Assembly: GCF_004664715.2 (NCBI RefSeq)
Contig: NC_051079.1
Span: 54,812,503 to 54,876,502 of the forward strand
Direction: 5' to 3'
Length of the DNA stretch: 64,000 bases
Source of the DNA: Peromyscus leucopus
Taxonomy: Eukaryota; Chordata; Mammalia; Rodentia; Cricetidae
The position numbers and the translations under genes are program-made. The notes beneath the pieces are model-generated. The model was not told the origin of the DNA. It did not search any database and saw only the letters and a list, made by a program, of their open reading frames with translations. Shown one piece after another: positions 1 to 10,805 of the stretch (position 1 is the first letter of the stretch; the number at the start of each line of letters is the position of its first letter).

Positions 1-182
1 AGTGGTTAAGAGCACTGAGTGCTTTTCCAAAGTCAGGTTCAATTCCCAGCACCCACGTGGCAGCTCACAACTGTCTGTAGCTCCAGTTCTAGGGAACCTG
101 ATTCCCTCATATGACATACATACAGGCAAAACACCAATGCAAGTGAAATAATATTTTCTTTAAATCTTAAAAAAAAAAAAAA
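1..182 (+). mobile_element. B2 SINE, 5' end cut by the window
   Basis: It starts inside the tRNA-like head (agtggttaagagcactg), has the conserved caattcccagcacccac, and ends in an A-rich tail. Confidence 0.85.
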
Positions 183-186
183 ATTC

Positions 187-316
187 CACCGGGCGGCCTT
201 TAATCCCAGCACTCAGGAGGCAGAGCCAGGGGATCTCTGTGAGTTCGAGGCCAGCCTGGTCTACAGAGCGAGTTCCAGGACAGGCACCAAAGCTATACAG
301 AGAAACCCTGTCTCAA
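187..316 (+). mobile_element. B1 SINE
   Basis: It contains tttaatcccagcactcagga, gttcgaggccagcctggt and agagaaaccctgtctc, with a short deletion near the 5' end. The tail has become an (AAT)n array. Confidence 0.9.

Positions 317-364
<48 letters not shown>
316..364 (+). repeat. (AAT)n microsatellite at the B1 tail
   Basis: About 16 uninterrupted AAT units directly follow the B1 tail, the usual birthplace of such arrays. Confidence 0.95.
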
Positions 365-934
365 CCTCTGGCTGCTTGCCTCCTTACTGTAAAGGTTATT
401 TCCAAAGAAAAATCTACATATAGTTCAAGATCTGATGCATTTGATAATATGCTCCATAGTTATGAAGGACACCTGCCGTTTTCCTGCTGTGTGTGACAGG
501 AGAACTTCGTGTCTATTCCCGCCAGCTGGGATGGTGAGGCCACGGACCACTTTGGTGGGGACCCCCACGTCCCATGCTTGCCGTTGTCCGCTGAGCGCGC
601 AGGGCAGCGTAGTGAGGAGGACACCCGCATCCCGATGTGATGGGGGAGATGCTGACGGAGCAGCCATTGGAGAGTGATGAGAACCAGGCTCTAGAGTAAC
701 GTCCTAGTTGACCCCTCGGGACGGGTTCATGAGAACAGTGTCGCCTGACTTCCTTGTGTTCATTGCAACTTATCATTGGCCTTTTGCTTGTAAGTTTGTT
801 TTTCTGGCCATAAAATCCAAGGCTCGCCTCTTCTGTGTCGAATGTCTGACATGTCCCCATGGGGCACTGGCAGATAGTGTTGGTGAAAGTGAACAGTTCA
901 AAACTGAATTTCTTTTTAAGACGGGTCAGTCGCA

Positions 935-1018
935 CTGCGTAACGCAGACTGGGAACTCGGCCTTCCTGCCTCTCCCTTCTGAATGCCGGGGTTACAGAAG
1001 TGCCACCATGCCTGGTGA
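935..1018 (-). mobile_element. Old B1-like remnant
   Basis: The segment cttcctgcctctcccttctg to gttacagaagtgccaccatg resembles the 5' half of B1 on the reverse strand. It is divergent. Confidence 0.4.
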
Positions 1019-1326
1019 CAGCTTCATTTTCTTCCGCTTGTAAAGGATGTTGGTGTTTCTTCCTGGATGCACCTTTTGGTGTTTGGTGGTTTTAGAGGGG
1101 TTTGTGGGGTGTTTTCTGTGTTTTGTCTCTAGACTGCCCTAGTTTTCTTGAGGTAGACTTCAGAGCCCAGTCAGCTCTCCTGGGGATGTGGTTCTCTGAT
1201 TGTTTCAGATCTCTTTTTACATCAAACGTATTCTTGAATTATAATTGCCAGTATTTGTGTTTCTTAACTCTACCGTTTGTGCTCTGTCTTGGGGGACATC
1301 GATTATAGGATGTCCTTTCCTTACAA

Positions 1327-1475
1327 ATCTGTTACATGCAGATGTCTTCATGGTCCAGAAGAGGTCATCTAGTCTCCTGAAGCTACAGCGGTTTCCAGCC
1401 ATCCAGTGTGGGTGCTGGGAACCAAACTGTGGTCCTCTGGAAGAGAAAGAAGTTTAATCACCGAGCTAGCCTCTA
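1327..1475 (-). mobile_element. B3/B2-type SINE
   Basis: It has gtgggtgctgggaaccaaac, ggtcctctggaagag and a degraded form of the tRNA-like end, read on the reverse strand. Confidence 0.75.
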
Positions 1476-2514
1476 GCGCCTAGTTTATGTTCTTTTTATT
1501 CGCTATCCAAAATATTTTCAATTTTTCCCCCTAAGCTCTGTGCCCTCTAATTTTGAATTTTGCTGTTTCTCAGGCTATTTCTACTTTATGGGCTGGTTTT
1601 CAAGTGTTCTCTTTGGGACTGTTGAGATGGTATCCTGTTCTTGTTTTCCCTTTCATAGTTGTGTGTGGGATTCACCGTGGTTTATTGTAGTAGTAACAAG
1701 AGCTTGACTGTATAGAAGAGGAGCGAGGGGGTCTGGGATGTGGAAGACTGTTTTGGATGTGTTACATACCCAGACAGAATAAGGCCTGCCAAGGAAAATA
1801 ACAAGGTCGAGGCGGTTTGCCGCTAGTCATGGGGTAGCTGAGGTTTCCACCAGAACATCTCTAGTGTGCTTCTATCCTGTCTGCCGTGGGGCCTGCTGAG
1901 GTAGGACCAGCTTGGCATAAAAGGACAGATTGCCCCTGACTTCCTCCCCAGTGAGTCTCAGTCATGTTCCTGACCCACAAGCCAGGCTCTCAGCTCAGGT
2001 ACGGTCACCCCATCGCATATCTGGGCCCTGGGTGTGAGCACTTCTATGGCCCTAGAGTGAAAGCGGCCATGAGTTTCCAGGTGCCAACCCCTCTGTGTCC
2101 AGATCACACCACGGATCCATAGGAAGAGATCCGCTCCTGTGATCAGAGCAGAGAAAGGTCTGAAACCCTCATAGAATGATGTGTTTGGTGAGATGCTCTT
2201 TCATCCTCAGACACAGACGTGTGGGATCATTTGACAGTGGCCATCTTTATAAGCCACTGGGTTCTCCTGAGGTCCATGTGCTCCTCCATGCAATGGTGGG
2301 GTGTCCCTGAGAGGAGACTGGGGAGCGCTCCTCAGCGTCAGTACCAAACAGCTCTGCAAGGCAGTGGCGACTCGAATTAGAACAGCTTAGTCTCACCTTC
2401 TGCCCGTCACAGTGGAGAGACACATGGAATCAGCCACTCCTGAGGGAGCCCCGATGACTCTGTCAGAACCTGGACTGGGGTGTGTGTGTGTTGATGGGAA
2501 ATTCTTTCTTGCAG
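1476..2514 (+). other. Impa2: Impa2 intron, unique part
   Basis: This is non-repetitive intron sequence ahead of the first visible exon. It ends in a (GT)-containing stretch and the acceptor ttcttgcag. I see no further exon or recognisable repeat. Confidence 0.6.
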
Positions 2515-2623
2515 ATCTCGCAAAGGCCTTGGTTCTGACAGAAATTGGGCCCAAACGTGACCCCGATACTCTGAAAGTTTTCCTGAGCAACATGGAGCGG
2601 CTGCTGCACGCCAAGGCTCATGG
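2515..2623 (+). CDS. Impa2: Impa2 coding exon (third from last)
   Basis: The exon is 109 nt. It follows the acceptor ttcttgcag and precedes the donor gtacag. It opens in the middle of a codon: AT completes an Asp codon whose G is in the previous exon. It reads LAKALVLTEIGPKRDP and on to the MERLLHAKAH segment. The last two bases, GG, join G of the next exon to make Gly. Confidence 0.95.
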
Positions 2624-4680
2624 GTACAGGTCCTCAGTCCCGTAGCCAGTGGGTTGAAAACCAAAGGTGCTCTTGACTAAACACTCCCAAGGGATGTGAA
2701 GAGGAGGCGCCGTGAGAGGTAGGGCAGGAGGCTGAGGACACCAGGCTAGAGAGGCACACCATGCGCCATCATCCACGGAACACTGGCTGCCAGGTGTTAG
2801 GGAACAGAGGGGCCCCGTGTCCTGTAACCTGTGCTTGAAAGCCAAGTAACTAAGCTTGGGGTCCCTCAACCTATGAGTCTTAAGTGTCTTTGGAGTTTCT
2901 CAGCGGCCTAGCTTTGGACCAGGGGTGTCCAAAGTTACTTTTCTGTTGCTGTGATCAGATGCTATGACCAAGGCAACTGATAGAAGAGTTTATTTGGGGG
3001 CTTGCAGTTTCAGAGGGCGAGTCTGTGGCCATCAGGGTGGGGAGCGTGGCAGCAGGCAGGCACGGTGCTGGAGCAACAGCTGAGAAATCACATCTTGAGA
3101 CAACAGCCACAAGGCAAAGGGAGAGAACTGGGAAATGGTGGGGGGGAGCTCTTGAAACCTCGCCCCTAGTGAGAACACTTCCTCCAACAAGGCTACACCT
3201 CCCAATCTTTTCCAAACAGTTCCACCAGCTGGGGACCAGTTACTGAAATATATGTGCCGTATGCACCTGGGGGGGGGGGCATCCTCTCTCCCAACACCAC
3301 GGTGTCCAACCATTTAATGTTCCGTTATGGTGTCGTATTTATTGGGTCACATTTGTACCTAGCCTAGGACAAATGTGGTCTGCGGGCCACAGGTTGGGCA
3401 TACCTGCTAGATAAACTGTTGGTTACTTATTTCTCACATGTCCTTAAGCCGAAATTACTTCATCCTCGCCTCCCCCTCATCTGTGTGGTAACCACCAGCC
3501 ACTTGAAGGCCCTCTGTGTAACCTTCTAATGCTGAGTAGAGTAAGAACTCTAGGCCTCAGGCTGCACTGGCCACAGTTCACACTCAGGAGCCCCTGGTGA
3601 CCAGCCTTAGGGCAGCACCCAAACGTCATTGTGGGAAAGTCGTCTACCCAGCAGGCCTGCCCTCCGTGTCCTGAGCTTTCTGGCAGAATCCCTAGCAAGG
3701 GGGGAGGGGATACGCACCAAGCATGCCGTGACAGATGCCCTCTTTCTCACCCGCATCTGCCTTCCCTGCCTTCCCTCCAGGGTCCGAGTGATTGGAAGCT
3801 CCACCTTGGCACTCTGTTACCTGGCCTCAGGCGCCGCCGATGCCTATTACCAGTTTGGCCTTCACTGCTGGGACCTGGCAGCTGCCACAGTCATCATTAG
3901 AGAAGCAGGTGGCATTGTGATCGACACCTCAGGTAGGCTCTGCGGCCCTTGGCGACCCTCCCCACCCAGATGCTGGATAGAGCACACCCGAGGTCCGCAC
4001 CACGTTGGGTTCCTCCACCTCCTCTGAATTCTGCAGGCGAGGCTACCCCAGGGTGCGTGGCAAGTGGTGGCCGGCCATAGAGGGCTTTGGTCCCGCCCTT
4101 CCTCGCACGTAAGCTACGGTCTCTTGGCTGGTAACAGAATCAGCATCATTCCATGTTCTCACATCACTGACAGTTTCCCATGGCTTCCCACACAATCCAG
4201 TTGGTAGACGGAGCAGACACTTCCCCGAGATCTGCAGCCCAGAGCTGGGGCAGCCCAGGACCCAGGAGTTGTCCCGTTCCTCTGCTTTTGTGCCATTGAG
4301 TCCCAGTCACCGGTCACTCCTAGAGCATTCCTGAGCCCCACACAAATCTGCCCAACCCCTTAGTGCTCAAAGCCCCCTCCCTGAGTTAATCTGGCAAATC
4401 TTATTAGACCCATTTTTTTCCCCTCTTGATTTTAGTTTAACGTTTGTTAGCGAAAACACTGTGGCCCACTTTTAACTACTGAGTGTAGAAAGTGGATCTT
4501 CTGTACCTCTGGCTTCCACCTTGGTCTGTCTGTCTTTTGAGAGGCTTGGGACTCCTAGCAATGTATAAAAGTAAAGTTGGCTGGCCTTTGGCAGTCAGTG
4601 TACAGGACAGTCTCACACTAAAAAGCATCTCACTCTGAGGTTTAGCCTTCGAGCACCTTGAGGCCTGAATCTGTGTGCGT

Positions 4681-4725
<45 letters not shown>

Positions 4726-5220
4726 ATCACTGGGTGAGATGACTCCTAGATTGGGCACCCAGGAACGTGCATGGAGGCAGGTTTGGCCCTCAGCCACAGC
4801 AGCCTGCTGTGTGGTGAGATACAGAACATCCCACTCCGATCCTGGTCTACCATCATAACTCTTAAGATGGGACAGCCTTGGCCACATTCCTACTAGGGGC
4901 AGAGTAGGTAGCAAGAGTCACCATGCCTTCCACACAGCCAGGTTAGCCAGGTTCCTTTCTTAGCTGCTTGGTGAATGCCGGCCCTGGGACTCCACCTCGG
5001 GCCTGTGAGCTAGTTTTCTCTGCACACGTATGTGAGAAGTTGCTGTTCCAGACGCTTGTGCAGGCTCCCGTAACTCAGACGTCGGCTCTCCTCTCTGTCC
5101 ACAGGAGGACCCCTTGACCTCATGTCCTGTAGAGTCGTGGCTGCTGGCACCAGAGAGATGGCCGCGCTCATCGCCCAGGCCTTACAAACGATTAACTACG
5201 GACGGGACGATGAGAAGTGA
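2515..5220 (+). CDS. Impa2: Inositol monophosphatase 2, C-terminal part (three spliced exons; 5' exons lie upstream of the window)
   Basis: This Mg2+-dependent cytosolic enzyme hydrolyses myo-inositol monophosphates to inositol, feeding phosphatidylinositol synthesis; the family is lithium-sensitive. Three exons, 2515-2623, 3781-3932 and 5105-5220, join in frame to about the last 124 residues of a protein that is about 288 residues in mammals. The middle exon carries the second IMPase signature, WDLAAATVIIREAGG, whose Trp-Asp contributes a metal ligand in this family. The first signature (DPIDGT type) must lie in an exon upstream of the window. The protein ends NYGRDDEK before TGA at 5218-5220. 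The run ALVLTEIGPKRDP and the C-terminus fit IMPA2 better than its paralogue IMPA1, judged from memory. All visible splice sites are GT-AG and no frame break is seen, so the gene looks functional. Confidence 0.96.
2624..3780 (+). other. Impa2: Impa2 intron with one medium-reiteration repeat
   Basis: The intron has a GT donor (gtacag) and an AG acceptor (ccctccag). Apart from the repeat at 2936-3242 and a G9 run near 3271 it appears unique. No additional exon is recognised. Confidence 0.8.
2936..3242 (-). mobile_element. Rodent medium-reiteration repeat (family name uncertain)
   Basis: It opens with ttctgttgctgtgatcagat, then agtttatttgggggcttgca, and closes with cttcctccaacaaggctaca. Related copies occur at 9497, 19245, 21885, 38470, 54542 and 60800. 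Confidence 0.65.
3781..3932 (+). CDS. Impa2: Impa2 coding exon (second from last), with the catalytic WD/EAGG signature
   Basis: The exon is 152 nt. It lies between the acceptor ccctccag and the donor gtaggc. It reads GVRVIGSSTLALCYLASG, then the metal-binding signature WDLAAATVIIREAGG, then IVIDTS, and ends on the first base of a Gly codon. This is the most conserved part of the gene within the window. Confidence 0.96.
3933..5104 (+). other. Impa2: Last Impa2 intron
   Basis: The intron is bounded by gtaggc and tccacag. It holds a (GT)n tract at 4672-4726 and otherwise apparently unique sequence. Confidence 0.8.
4672..4726 (+). repeat. (GT)n tract with GC interruptions
   Basis: An alternating purine-pyrimidine run with several GC steps, inside the last Impa2 intron. 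Confidence 0.95.
5105..5220 (+). CDS. Impa2: Impa2 terminal coding exon
   Basis: The exon follows the acceptor tgtccacag. Its first two bases complete a Gly codon, then it reads GPLDLMSCRVVAAGTREMAA and on to INYGRDDEK, with TGA at 5218-5220. The 116 coding bases, counted with the stop, keep the frame set by the preceding exon. Confidence 0.95.
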
Positions 5221-5485
5221 GCCGCCCGCAGGATGACACCCAGCAGCTCCCTGGGAAAGAGCTGTCCCGGGGGCGAGGGCTCCATGACGAAAGTCTGCCG
5301 GAGCTCTCGCTGGGACTCGGTGCTTAGCTGGTTTCTCTCTAATCTCACGTAGCCTTTTCCAGGCCGGTACATGTTCTTTCACGAGAGCCAAACCCAAATC
5401 TCTTGTGAGGTGTGTATTAGTCATTCAGTCTTGATTGTTTTTCCAGAATGTAAATCTCAGGTAATAAAGCTTTAGAACTTGCTCT
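5221..5485 (+). other. Impa2: Impa2 3' UTR
   Basis: This untranslated tail runs from the stop codon to just past a canonical poly(A) signal at 5463-5468. The cleavage point is estimated at 15-25 bases after the signal. A second AATAAA at 5521-5526 could serve as an alternative end. Confidence 0.75.
5463..5468 (+). terminator. Impa2 polyadenylation signal AATAAA
   Basis: A canonical hexamer lies about 245 bases after the Impa2 stop codon. Another AATAAA follows at 5521-5526. Which one is used cannot be told from sequence. Confidence 0.75.
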
Positions 5486-5994
5486 CAGGCCCTCCCCGCA
5501 CCCGTGGTAATACAGAATGCAATAAATCAGAATTACAGTCCAGCAGCTGGTTCCCCTCCAGCCTCGGGTTCTCAGGCTGCCTGAACCCCCACACTGTGCG
5601 GGCAAGTCTGGCACTGACATCACCCCACAGGTCGCCGCCGCCGTGGCTCGGCTTGTGTGTCTGGCGCCCCAACCATGGCAACAATGAAAACATTTCCCCT
5701 AAGTACCAGTCCCCCGATCTACAGGCTGTATTTAATTGTGCATATAGATCACCTTCCATTTTTTTTTTATACTGCCTTTAGGGGACCTTCAGAGAGTAAG
5801 TGTGCTGTATAAATTAAAATGACGTATACGGAACCTTTATTAAAGCCTGCGTGTATCGAAAGGAGGAAAAGGAGAAACTGAAAAACAATACTAAAATATT
5901 TTGTGACAAACATTCTTTTAAACAAAATCTCTTGGGAGTTGAAACTTTTTAAATGATGGAGTTTGGTTTTGATTTTGTTGGGGCGGCGGGGGGG

Positions 5995-6072
5995 GCGGGG
6001 GGTGCTGGGATAGAACTCAGGACCTCATCCACACAAGACAAGCTTTCTACCACTGAGCTACATCCCAACCCT
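5995..6072 (-). mobile_element. ID SINE
   Basis: On the reverse strand it reads as the ID head (tagctcagtggtagaaagc type) and the ccctgggttc-like box. On the + strand the tRNA-like end is accactgagctacatcc. A G-rich run precedes it. Confidence 0.7.
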
Positions 6073-6251
6073 AAAGACCAGAATTCTGGTTCTGTGGATC
6101 TACACTGTTGAGACAAGGCCCAGATGACTCTGAAATATCTGTAATTTGCCTCAGGGACCTTTTCCCCCGGCCACTGCCACACATGCCATACCGTAGCTGC
6201 TGTGGGAGAGAGACGGCACTTTCCTTCTGTGCTAGAAACTACCTTGTTCGT

Positions 6252-6392
6252 TTTGTTGTTTTTGGAGGCTGGGTTTTTCTGTGTTGCCCTACAGGTCACT
6301 CTGTAGACCAGGCTGGGCTCAAACTCAGAGATCCCTCAGCCTCTACCTCCCGAGTGCTGGAATTAAAGGCATGCACCACCACTGCCCGGCAC
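6252..6392 (-). mobile_element. B1 SINE
   Basis: Reverse-strand B1 with actctgtagaccaggctggg and cgagtgctggaattaaaggc, ending ccaccactgcccggc. Confidence 0.88.
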
Positions 6393-6514
6393 CTTGTTCT
6401 TATTTAGTGGGAAATCTGTGTATTTCCCTTGTTTGACTATAAAATGAGCACTGTACCTTTGTCAAGTACCCTTTCTCTTTGAGGAAATTGTCCATCACAT
6501 GGGGCTACACTAGC

Positions 6515-6535
6515 AAAAAAAAAAAAAAAAAAAAA
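6515..6535 (+). repeat. Poly(A) run
   Basis: About 21 A residues; no SINE body is recognised next to it. Confidence 0.9.
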
Positions 6536-6689
6536 GCAAAGCTCACCGTCCAATGTCTTCCTGGGACCAATTGTCCTGGCCTTTTCAAGCTCCTGAATAC
6601 TTCCATCTCCAGAAGCTGCTTTATTTATCTGCATGGCTGTTTCATACACATGTATTCTAGTAGCACTTTTCCATAGGTGGATTGTTTTA

Positions 6690-6826
6690 TTTCATTGAGG
6701 CAGGATTTCCTGAATCCCAGGCTGGCCTAGAACTTTCTTACAGCCAAGAATGGCCTTGAACTCCTGATTCTCCAGCCTCCACATCCCCACTGCTGGGATT
6801 GCAGACATAAGCCACCATGCCTGGCA
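6690..6826 (-). mobile_element. Old B1/PB1-type SINE
   Basis: Reverse-strand 7SL-derived sequence (caggctggcctagaac, ctgctgggattgcagacata, ccaccatgcctggc), more diverged than most B1 copies here. Confidence 0.7.
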
Positions 6827-7448
6827 ATAAGATATTTCCTGATTACCCTCAGAGACTCAGATTTGTTTCTTTATATTTCCTCAGAATATCCTCAAAACAG
6901 TACCTAGCACATAAGCAGATGCGCAGGAAACTCGTTAGATTCAACATGCATTTTGAAGATGCAGTACTTAGTTATGAAGATCTCCTGCACTGAATGATTA
7001 CCGTAGTGATCTTCAAATAAATGGTTCTGCAGAACAGCCTCTCCTCAGGGCTTCAGAGCCCCTAGTGACTGAGTGACAGTGAGATGCGGACGGAGCCTGA
7101 GTCTAATGCTGACTCCTAGCGGTGAGCCTGACAGAATCCTACTGCTCGAAGAGAAACAGAGAGCTCCGAGGAACAGGGAAGCCCCAAGGCTGGGCAGGCA
7201 GGGACCCTGCTGGCTCACTCATTCCTTGAGGGATCTGTGAGGAATGCAGCTGGCCGGTTACTTCTATGGTGCTCCAAGTCAGCAGAATCTCCGCCCTCCC
7301 TCCCACACAGGGCCTTTCTACTTCTGTTCCAAACGGCATCCATCTTGTCTGCTGCTCAGTCAGTCCATTCCTTCAGAATCTCATCAGCTGCCACACACTC
7401 CCCCCAACTCCATCTTTATTTCAACAGCTTTGCCGGCAGCATCCTGTA

Positions 7449-7657
7449 GAACGGTGATTCTCGACCTGTGGATTATGACCCCTTTGGGAAGGCGAAATGG
7501 CTCTCTCACACTTGGAAAACCCAGATATTTATATAATTCATAACAGTAGCAAAATTACAGTTATGAAGTAGCAACAAAATGTTATGGTTGAGGGTCACCA
7601 CCACATGAGGAACTGTGTTGAAGGGTCACAGCATTGGGAGGGTTGAGGACCATTGCT
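7449..7657 (+). mobile_element. URR1-like hAT-type MITE
   Basis: It starts aacggtgattctcgacctgt, contains cataacagtagcaaaattac and gaagtagcaacaaaatg, and ends gaggaccattgctg. The ends are inverted-repeat-like, as in the rodent URR1 family as I recall it. Confidence 0.75.
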
Positions 7658-8081
7658 GTAAAGACTTTTCTGGGCCTACCTTTATCAGTTAACCAATTGA
7701 CAAAAGCCCTGCCGTCAGCAGCAGGGGTCAGCCGGGTGTGGGTTGTTGGTACTCTGGTTGGTGCTGCCTCGGGTAAGCCGCTGGGCCGCCTGCTCCTGGC
7801 CTGCCCTTCCCTCAGAACTGTCCAGGGACATCATTGGGCATCCTGGGAAAGCCGGCAAGTACAAAGCATTGGTGAATTTCTGTTGTTTTTACCGAGTTCA
7901 TCTCCATCACTCTTCACTCAAGGACAGAATGATGTTGTGCTCAGATTCTTCCCTGTGCTTCGCAGTGGTCACTGTGGTGTGCCCTGGCAGCGTGACCAGG
8001 TTCTTCCTCATGAAGCTGAGAGGGAAGCGGCTGGTGTCCAGGCAAGCAGCCGGCTAGTCTGTGGTAAAGAACAGTGGCATC

Positions 8082-8200
8082 GGCCGGGTGGTGGTGGCGC
8101 ACGCCTGTAATCCCAGCACTTGGGAGGCAGAGGCAGGCGGATCTCTGTGAGTTCAAGGCCAGCCTGGGCTACCAAGTGAGTTCCAGAAAAGGCGCAAAAA
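8082..8200 (+). mobile_element. B1 SINE with intact target duplication
   Basis: The element starts gccgggtggtggtggc and ends in an A-run. It is flanked by a perfect 14-bp duplication, aaagaacagtggca, at 8066-8079 and 8201-8214. Confidence 0.95.
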
Positions 8201-8638
8201 AAAGAACAGTGGCACCAGTATGTCAGAGTTTATCAGAGTTGGCCCCTCGCTGTCTTGTCCGTCCTTTTAAAAAGTAATTCAATACATAAAAATGTAAAAA
8301 TTATATATATATTTATGAGACACATGTGATATGTCAATGTATGCACTTTATATAATGTTTAAATCAGTAAAGAACATTAGTGATTTGCCATTTCTTTTAT
8401 GAGAAAACATTCAAATGCTTTGTTCTAGTATTTTAAAATCTATAATACTAATCATTCTACAGGCACTTTACTGTGCACAATTAATTACTTTTTTTTTTTT
8501 TTTTTGCTCTTGCTATTTAAAAGGCCAAACATTGTAACATGTTCCATAACTCACTAGGATGGCTCACCTATTAGAGAAACCAGAAATGGCTGCTCCATAA
8601 CTTAGACAGGTTTTGTCTGATTGAAAAGCCATTTACAG

Positions 8639-8790
8639 AGCCAGGCGGTGGTGGTACATGCCTTAGATGGCACTCAGAGGCAGGAGGATCTCTGAGTTGG
8701 AGGCCAGCCTGGTCTACACAGTTCCAGGACAGCTGGGGCTCCATAGCAAGACCTGTCTCAAAAGACCAAAAAGAAAAAAAAAAGGGGGGG
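8639..8790 (+). mobile_element. B1 SINE
   Basis: Starts gagccaggcggtggtggt and ends gacctgtctcaaaagacc plus A-run and G-run, with small internal deletions. Confidence 0.85.
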
Positions 8791-9005
8791 GATGTCCTAC
8801 AGCACACAATATTCAAGCCTAGATGCAGGACAGACACCCCATAGCCCATGAGGCAGCTCATGAAGAGTGTCTGAACCTGAGGGGCAGAGAATGTGGGTCT
8901 GCAGAAGAGGGGAGACAGAACAGATGCAGCTCACAGTGGAGAGGTTTGAGGTGCTGAGGCCCTTATGGACCCTTCTGTTGGTGGGAGCCTCTGCTTGTGA
9001 CCACT

Positions 9006-9056
<51 letters not shown>
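9006..9056 (+). repeat. (GT)n microsatellite
   Basis: About 25 pure GT units. Confidence 0.97.
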
Positions 9057-9057
<1 letters not shown>

Positions 9058-9140
9058 GCCCAGGGTCAAGATGTAGGACTCTCAGCTCCTCCTCCAGCAC
9101 CACATCTGCCTGCCCCCCACCATGCTCCTCTCATGGGCCC
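9058..9140 (+). mobile_element. Fragment of the rodent medium-reiteration repeat
   Basis: The run gtaggactctcagctcctcc to ctgccccccaccatgctcct matches 19433-19500 of the fuller + strand copy. It directly abuts the (GT)n tract. Confidence 0.6.
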
Positions 9141-9496
9141 GTGCCCAAGAGCCCACTGAGTCAGGCACAGAGTGGGAAGCTGCACAAGGACCAGCGTGGA
9201 CGAGCCCACCGGGCTGCGTGGTGAGGTGTGAGTGACCTCAGCGTGGTGGGTGGGATTGGGTGAGAAGCCAGAGCAGGCCATCAGATGGTGAGGAAGCAAG
9301 CAGGTGAGGTGGAGGGGGAAACACTTGTAAGAGAGAAGCAGGAGCTCCCAGCTAGCAAGTCAATGCCATTTGGGGAGAATGCTATTGGTCATGTGATAGC
9401 CATGCCCCTCTGGCAGAACGTCCTGATATATCAATACATGGAGTGAGTGAAACTCTCGCAATGTCTCAGAGTAAACAATGAAATAAAATGGGCCCT

Positions 9497-9835
9497 TTTT
9501 AGGGTGTCTTGCTGTGAAGAGACACCATGATCAAGGCAACTCTTAAGGAAAACATTGCATTGGGGTGGCTGGCTTACAGTTTCAGAGGCTTAGTCCATTA
9601 TCCTCATGGTGGGGAGCATGGTGGTGGGCAGGCAGACATGGTGCTGGAGAAGGAGCTGAGAGTCCTACATCTTGACCCTAGGCAACAGGAAGTAGTCTGA
9701 GACACTGGTGGTATCTTGAGCATATCTGAGACCTGAAAGCCTGCCCCCACAATGACACACTTCCTCCCACAAGGCCACGCCTCCTAATAGTGCCCCTCCC
9801 TTTGGGGGCCATTTTCTTTCAAACCAACACAGACC
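9497..9835 (-). mobile_element. Rodent medium-reiteration repeat
   Basis: It is the near reverse complement of the copy at 19245-19608: tgaagagacaccatgatcaa at the start and gccacgcctcctaatagtgc near the end. Confidence 0.7.
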
Positions 9836-10141
9836 CCTTCAGGTTAACCCAGTTCTCCCAGAGCCATTGGGCGGAGTGTGCCGCAGATGTATAGACAGCA
9901 CTGGACAAGCTAATTGGTAGACTAATCCCTGGATGTTTGGGGGAGAGATGCAAGGCTGTAGGTCGCTCAGGTCAAGCACAGCATCTTCCAACCACAGCCA
10001 GAGACTGGGCCACCAACAGGAAGGAGCATGGCTTAGTCTCAGCAAGACACACCCTTCTCTCTGTCCAGCCTCGGCTGGGTGCTGTCTGCAGCCAGTTCTG
10101 GGACTTCACTGAAACCGTGCCAAAAAAAAAAGCCAGAATGG

Positions 10142-10300
10142 AGCCGGTGGTGGTGGTGGTGGTGAACGCCTTTAATCCCAACACTCAGGAGGCAGAGGCA
10201 GGTGAATCCGTGAGTTTGATGCCAGCCTGGTCTACAGAGTGAGCTCCAGGACAGCCAAGGCCACATAGAGACCTTGTCTCAAAAAAACAAAACAAGCAAA
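10142..10300 (+). mobile_element. B1 SINE
   Basis: It has gccggtggtggtggtggtgg, aacgcctttaatcccaacac and gccagcctggtctacagagt, ending in a mixed A tail. Confidence 0.9.
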
Positions 10301-10649
10301 AGGTCAGGGCGGTGCGAAGCCCTTTGCCCACCTGTGGGTTTCACTCCAGCTGCTGGTGACTGCAAGTGTCCACATCTCCCCGCGAGATGTCATTAAGGTG
10401 TCACAGTGACTCCTATCGCTCTGGAGCTGAGGGGGTTGCTGGGCAGAGTCATGTCTACCACCACACCCCACCCTTAAGAATATATCTCAACATGGCATTA
10501 GTTACTGAGGGTCACGTGGACGCACACATGAAGTACCCTGTCTGGAGCTAAGGGCGTTTTTCAGTTTTCAACAAGGACTGATTTACAGCCGTTAATAGGT
10601 ACAACTATTAAAATGTGTCTCCGTGTCCCAGCTCTGTAGTGTGTGGGTC

Positions 10650-10805
10650 TGTTTTTTTGTTGTTTTTCGAGACAGGGTTTCTCTGTGTAGCCCTGGCTGT
10701 CCTGGATCTCACTCTGTAGACCACGCTGGCCTCAAACTCACAGAGATTCACCTGCCTCTGCCTCCTAAGTGCTGGAATTAAAAGTGTGTGCCACCACTGC
10801 CTGGC
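10650..10805 (-). mobile_element. B1 SINE
   Basis: Reverse-strand B1: T-rich tail, cgagacagggtttctctgtg, ctgtagaccacgctggcctc, ending ccaccactgcctggc. Confidence 0.92.

Noticed and set aside
239..496. Open frame with a poly-Asn stretch
   Set aside because: It is a translation of a B1 tail and (AAT)n microsatellite.
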